Assembly: GCA_020002185.1 (NCBI GenBank)
Contig: CM034541.1
Location: 55,188,567-55,252,566, forward strand
Direction of reading: 5' to 3'
DNA from: Paraescarpia echinospica
Taxonomy: Eukaryota; Annelida; Polychaeta; Sabellida; Siboglinidae
DNA length: 64,000 bases
How positions within the stretch are numbered: the first letter of the stretch is position 1; the number at the start of each line of letters is the position of its first letter. The translations under genes were made by a program, and so were the position numbers. The notes beneath the pieces were generated by a model, which was given only the letters and a program-made list of their open reading frames with translations, did no database searches and was not told the DNA's origin. Shown here piece by piece: positions 61,790-64,000 of the stretch.

Positions 61790-62520
61790 GTCGTCCGCGG
61801 CAGCGTGATGTTGGGGCGACCGTACATACTGGCGTTGTCGCTACTGTTGACAGGGCGGTTGTAGGCAGTTGGATCTCTCTATGAAAATAAACCACAATAC
61901 ATGTAGGTGTGTTTAAACAAAGGGTGCCAACTAAAATGAGAACCATACATGCATGCACACATGCATGCATGCGTAAAAGCAGGCTTACTGAAATAAACCA
62001 CAATACATGTACGCGTGTTTAAACAAAGGGCGCCAAAATAAAATGTGAACCATGCATACATGCATGCATGCGTGCATGGCGAGGGGGGTCACTCCGTGAT
62101 GTTGGCCGACCGTATACTGGCTTTGTTGCTGCTGTTGACAGGGCGGCCGTTCGTGTAGGCAGTTGGATCTCTCTATGAAATAAAACACAATACATGTACG
62201 CGTGTTTAAACAAAGATCACCAAAATAAAATGAGAACCATGCATGCATGCGCGCATGCATGCATGCATAAAAGCAGGCTTACTGAAATAGGACGAGGTGT
62301 TGCATGTCGGCTGTGTAGTCAGTTGGTGATCTCTATGAAATAAACCACCACAATACATGTACGCGTGTTTAAACAAAGGGTGGCAATGAGAACCATGCAT
62401 GCATGCGTAAAAGCAGGCTTACGTGCTTACAACTGTTTAAACAAAGGGCGGGAAAATAAAATGAGAACCATGCATGCACGCACGCATGCATGCATGCGTA
62501 AAAGCAGTCTTACCGATGTG
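61790..62520. repeat. Irregular tandem repeats with ATGC palindromic runs
   Basis: Units contain AAACCACAATACATGTACG, GTGTTTAAACAAAGGG, AAAATAAAATGAGAACC, a CATGCATGCATGC run of variable length and TAAAAGCAGGCTTAC. The GTTTAAACAAAG phrase occurs at about 61,909, 62,018, 62,203, 62,368 and 62,436. Two units also carry an upstream module (GTGATGTTGG, GACAGGGCGG, GTTGGATCTCTCTATG). Short frames rich in His, Cys and Met come from the ATGC runs. Confidence 0.85.
62079..62205 (+). repeat. Inverted repeat, left arm
   Basis: Runs from GGCGAGGGGGGTCACTCCG to ACACAATACATGTACGCG. Its reverse complement is at 63,317-63,437. A related direct copy of part of this module lies at 61,800-61,905. Confidence 0.8.
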
Positions 62521-62559
62521 TTGGCGGCGTACGAGGAGACGTTGTTTTATCCATTGTGT

Positions 62560-62668
62560 GTGAAATAGTCAAACGGTGGAATTTAGCGTCACGCGTATGT
62601 GACTGCAAAATCGTGAATGAAATGAGCAATGAGCGCGCCGTCAAAAACAGCGGTGACACATGACACTA
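62560..62668. other. Short spacer, nothing recognised
   Basis: No repeat or gene could be supported between the ATGC repeats and the 272-bp tandem duplication. Confidence 0.5.
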
Positions 62669-62669
62669 C

Positions 62670-63200
62670 GGCTTATCGTGATCGGAATGTGAACGGAGAA
62701 CAATGCCATTTTCAAAAACAATCAACGAAAAGCTGAAAGCATGAAAGTAAGCGTTGTATATGATTAGTTTGGGCTCAGGAAACGTGTGGTGCAGTGATAT
62801 TAGAAAAATTCGATGTAAAGACACATTTGTCGGTGAATGTACTGACATGACCGCTAACTTTTTTCCTAAAACAAATACCTCGGTAGACTAGGCAGTATGT
62901 GTTAAGTACGCATGCGCGTTATTTTGTAAGCTGTGGCGCGTGACTTATCGCGATTGGAATGTGAACGGAGAACAATGCAATTTCAAAAACAATAAACGAA
63001 AAGCTAAAAGCATGACAGTAAGCGTTGTATATGATTAGTTTGGGGTCGGGGATCGTGTGGTGTAGTGATATTTGTGAAATTCGATGTCAAGACATATTTG
63101 ACGATGAATGTACTGACATGACCGCTAACTTTTTTCCTAAAACAAATACCTCGGTAACCGCGTCGTATGTGTTAAGTGCGCATGCGCGTTATTTTGAAAG
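62670..63200. repeat. 272-bp tandem duplication
   Basis: Two units (about 62,670-62,935 and 62,942-63,200) share GGAATGTGAACGGAGAAC, AAGCGTTGTATATGATTAG, GTACTGACATGACCGC and CTAACTTTTTTCC, with about 10 percent divergence. Each unit ends with a GCATGCGC palindrome, which is then repeated on its own to 63,300. Confidence 0.88.
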
Positions 63201-63290
63201 GTAGACTAGGCAGTATGTGTTAAGTGCGCATGCGCGTTATTTTGTAAGATAACGGTAGACTAGGCAGTATGTGTTAAGTGCGCATGCGCC
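62907..63290. promoter_or_regulatory. Cluster of four NRF-1-type palindromes
   Basis: TACGCATGCGCG (62,907-62,918), TGCGCATGCGCG (63,177-63,188), TGCGCATGCGCG (63,225-63,236) and TGCGCATGCGCC (63,279-63,290) match or nearly match the known NRF-1/alpha-Pal consensus YGCGCAYGCGCR. Each lies in a repeated context GTGTTAAGT-site-TTATTTTG, mostly preceded by GGTAGACTAGGCAGTAT. Binding is inference; the sites may simply be multiplied with the repeat. Confidence 0.5.
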
Positions 63291-63316
63291 TTATTTTGAA
63301 AAGTGTTGTAAGCACG

Positions 63317-63437
63317 CACGCGTACATGTATTGTGGTTTATTTCATTGAGTACCTACAAGAACGGCCCTGTCAGCAGCAGCAGCAGCAAAGCCGGTATGC
63401 TCGGTCGCTCCCATATCACGGAGTGACCCCCCTCGCC
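63317..63437 (-). repeat. Inverted repeat, right arm
   Basis: Reverse complement of 62,079-62,205: ACGCGTACATGTATTGTGG to CGGAGTGACCCCCCTCGCC. It includes a CAG run (63,373-63,388) longer than the corresponding interrupted run in the left arm. The arms enclose about 1.1 kb with the tandem duplication and GCATGCGC sites, but no open reading frame of note. Confidence 0.8.
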
Positions 63438-63572
63438 CAATCACTCCACCACCACCACCACCTATCAGCCACGACGCCGATGACTTCGATGACGACACCA
63501 GCCTCGTGTCTCCGTTCTTAAGAAGAGGAAGCAATGGATCGTGGTACACGCCTATCCCACCGACCGAACTAT
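63438..63572. other. Spacer with CCA run
   Basis: Contains a short CACCACCACCACC run at 63,446-63,462. The overlapping frames (His-rich on one strand, Gly-rich on the other) are low-complexity, and I do not call a gene. Confidence 0.5.
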
Positions 63573-64000
63573 TACACTACCCTGACAGACATCCACACAA
63601 GCTAGTGGTGTTAGTTGACTACACTACCCTGACAGACATCCACACAAGCTAGTGGTGTTAGTTGACTACACTACCCTGACAGACATCATCACAAGCTAGT
63701 GGTGGTAAGTTGACTACACTATCCTGACAGACATCCACACAAGCTAGTGGTGGTAAGTTGCCTACACTACCTTGACAGACATCCTCACAAGCTAGTGGTG
63801 GTAGTTGACTACACTACCTTTGCAGACATCCTCACAAGCTAGTGGTGGTAAGTTGACTACACTACCCTGACATACATCCTCACAAGCTAGTGGTGGTAGT
63901 TGACTACACTATCCTAGCAGACATCCTCACAAGCTAGTGGTGGTAGTTGACTACACTACCCTGGCAGACATCCCCACAAGCTAGTGGTGATAGTTGACTA
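63573..64000. repeat. 47/48-bp tandem repeat running off the window
   Basis: Nine units start at 63,573, 63,620, 63,667, 63,715, 63,763, 63,810, 63,858, 63,905 and 63,952. Each has TACACTACCCTGACAGACAT, then CACAAGCTAGTGGTG and AGTTGAC. Spacing alternates between 47 and 48 because of TGGTAGTTG or TGGTAAGTTG. The array is still continuing at the window end. Confidence 0.96.

Noticed and set aside
63333..63549. His/Gln-rich and Gly/Ser-rich overlapping frames near 63.4 kb as a gene.
   Set aside because: Low complexity from CAG and CCA runs, within an inverted repeat arm, with no domain.

Overview
The window is non-coding, repeat-dominated DNA from a eukaryote, most likely a marine invertebrate animal. 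That placement is inference. It rests on low-GC DNA full of CA, CTA and AT microsatellites, decayed non-LTR retrotransposon tails of the CR1/L2 type, and small non-autonomous DNA transposons whose termini (for example CAGTGGCGTAG, or GGCGGATCCA) are familiar from invertebrate genomes. I found no intact protein-coding gene. The many short open frames come from tandem repeats or are chance frames in duplicated non-coding DNA.

Positions 1-19,700 are one 71-bp satellite array, interrupted by a 1,000-N assembly gap (14,176-15,175). Nearly every monomer has a PstI site. Variants are arranged in 142-bp dimers and in multi-kb blocks re-amplified at offsets of about 6,474, 3,904, 2,571 and 4,542 bp. 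The array ends in a truncated monomer next to a small DNA transposon (19,714-20,083).

Positions 20,550-60,441 are a mosaic of large segmental duplications. About 9 kb (30,235-39,640) recurs from 45,668, and about 6 kb (25,310-31,389) recurs at about 54,360-60,441; the downstream copy switches template near 54,240-54,370. Two older block families, called P and Q here, also recur. Comparing copies exposes insertions with empty sites: a MITE-like element in the last unit of a 112-bp tandem array (23,010-23,514), a 395-bp element with TAAT duplications (41,511-41,905) and a 5'-truncated LINE tail (27,374-27,702). A hAT-like element with a perfect 8-bp target duplication (32,793-33,694) was present before the duplication. 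There is also a 180-bp-arm fold-back palindrome (21,400-21,840) and a possible LTR with an adjacent purine tract.

Positions 60,442-64,000 are a different repeat neighbourhood. They hold TATA-bearing units fused to a tRNA-like sequence with an oligo-T end, repeats rich in ATGC runs, inverted repeat arms about 1.1 kb apart, a 272-bp tandem duplication, four NRF-1-like palindromes, and a 47/48-bp tandem array running off the window.

No genes work together here. The content is a record of satellite amplification, segmental duplication and transposon insertion.
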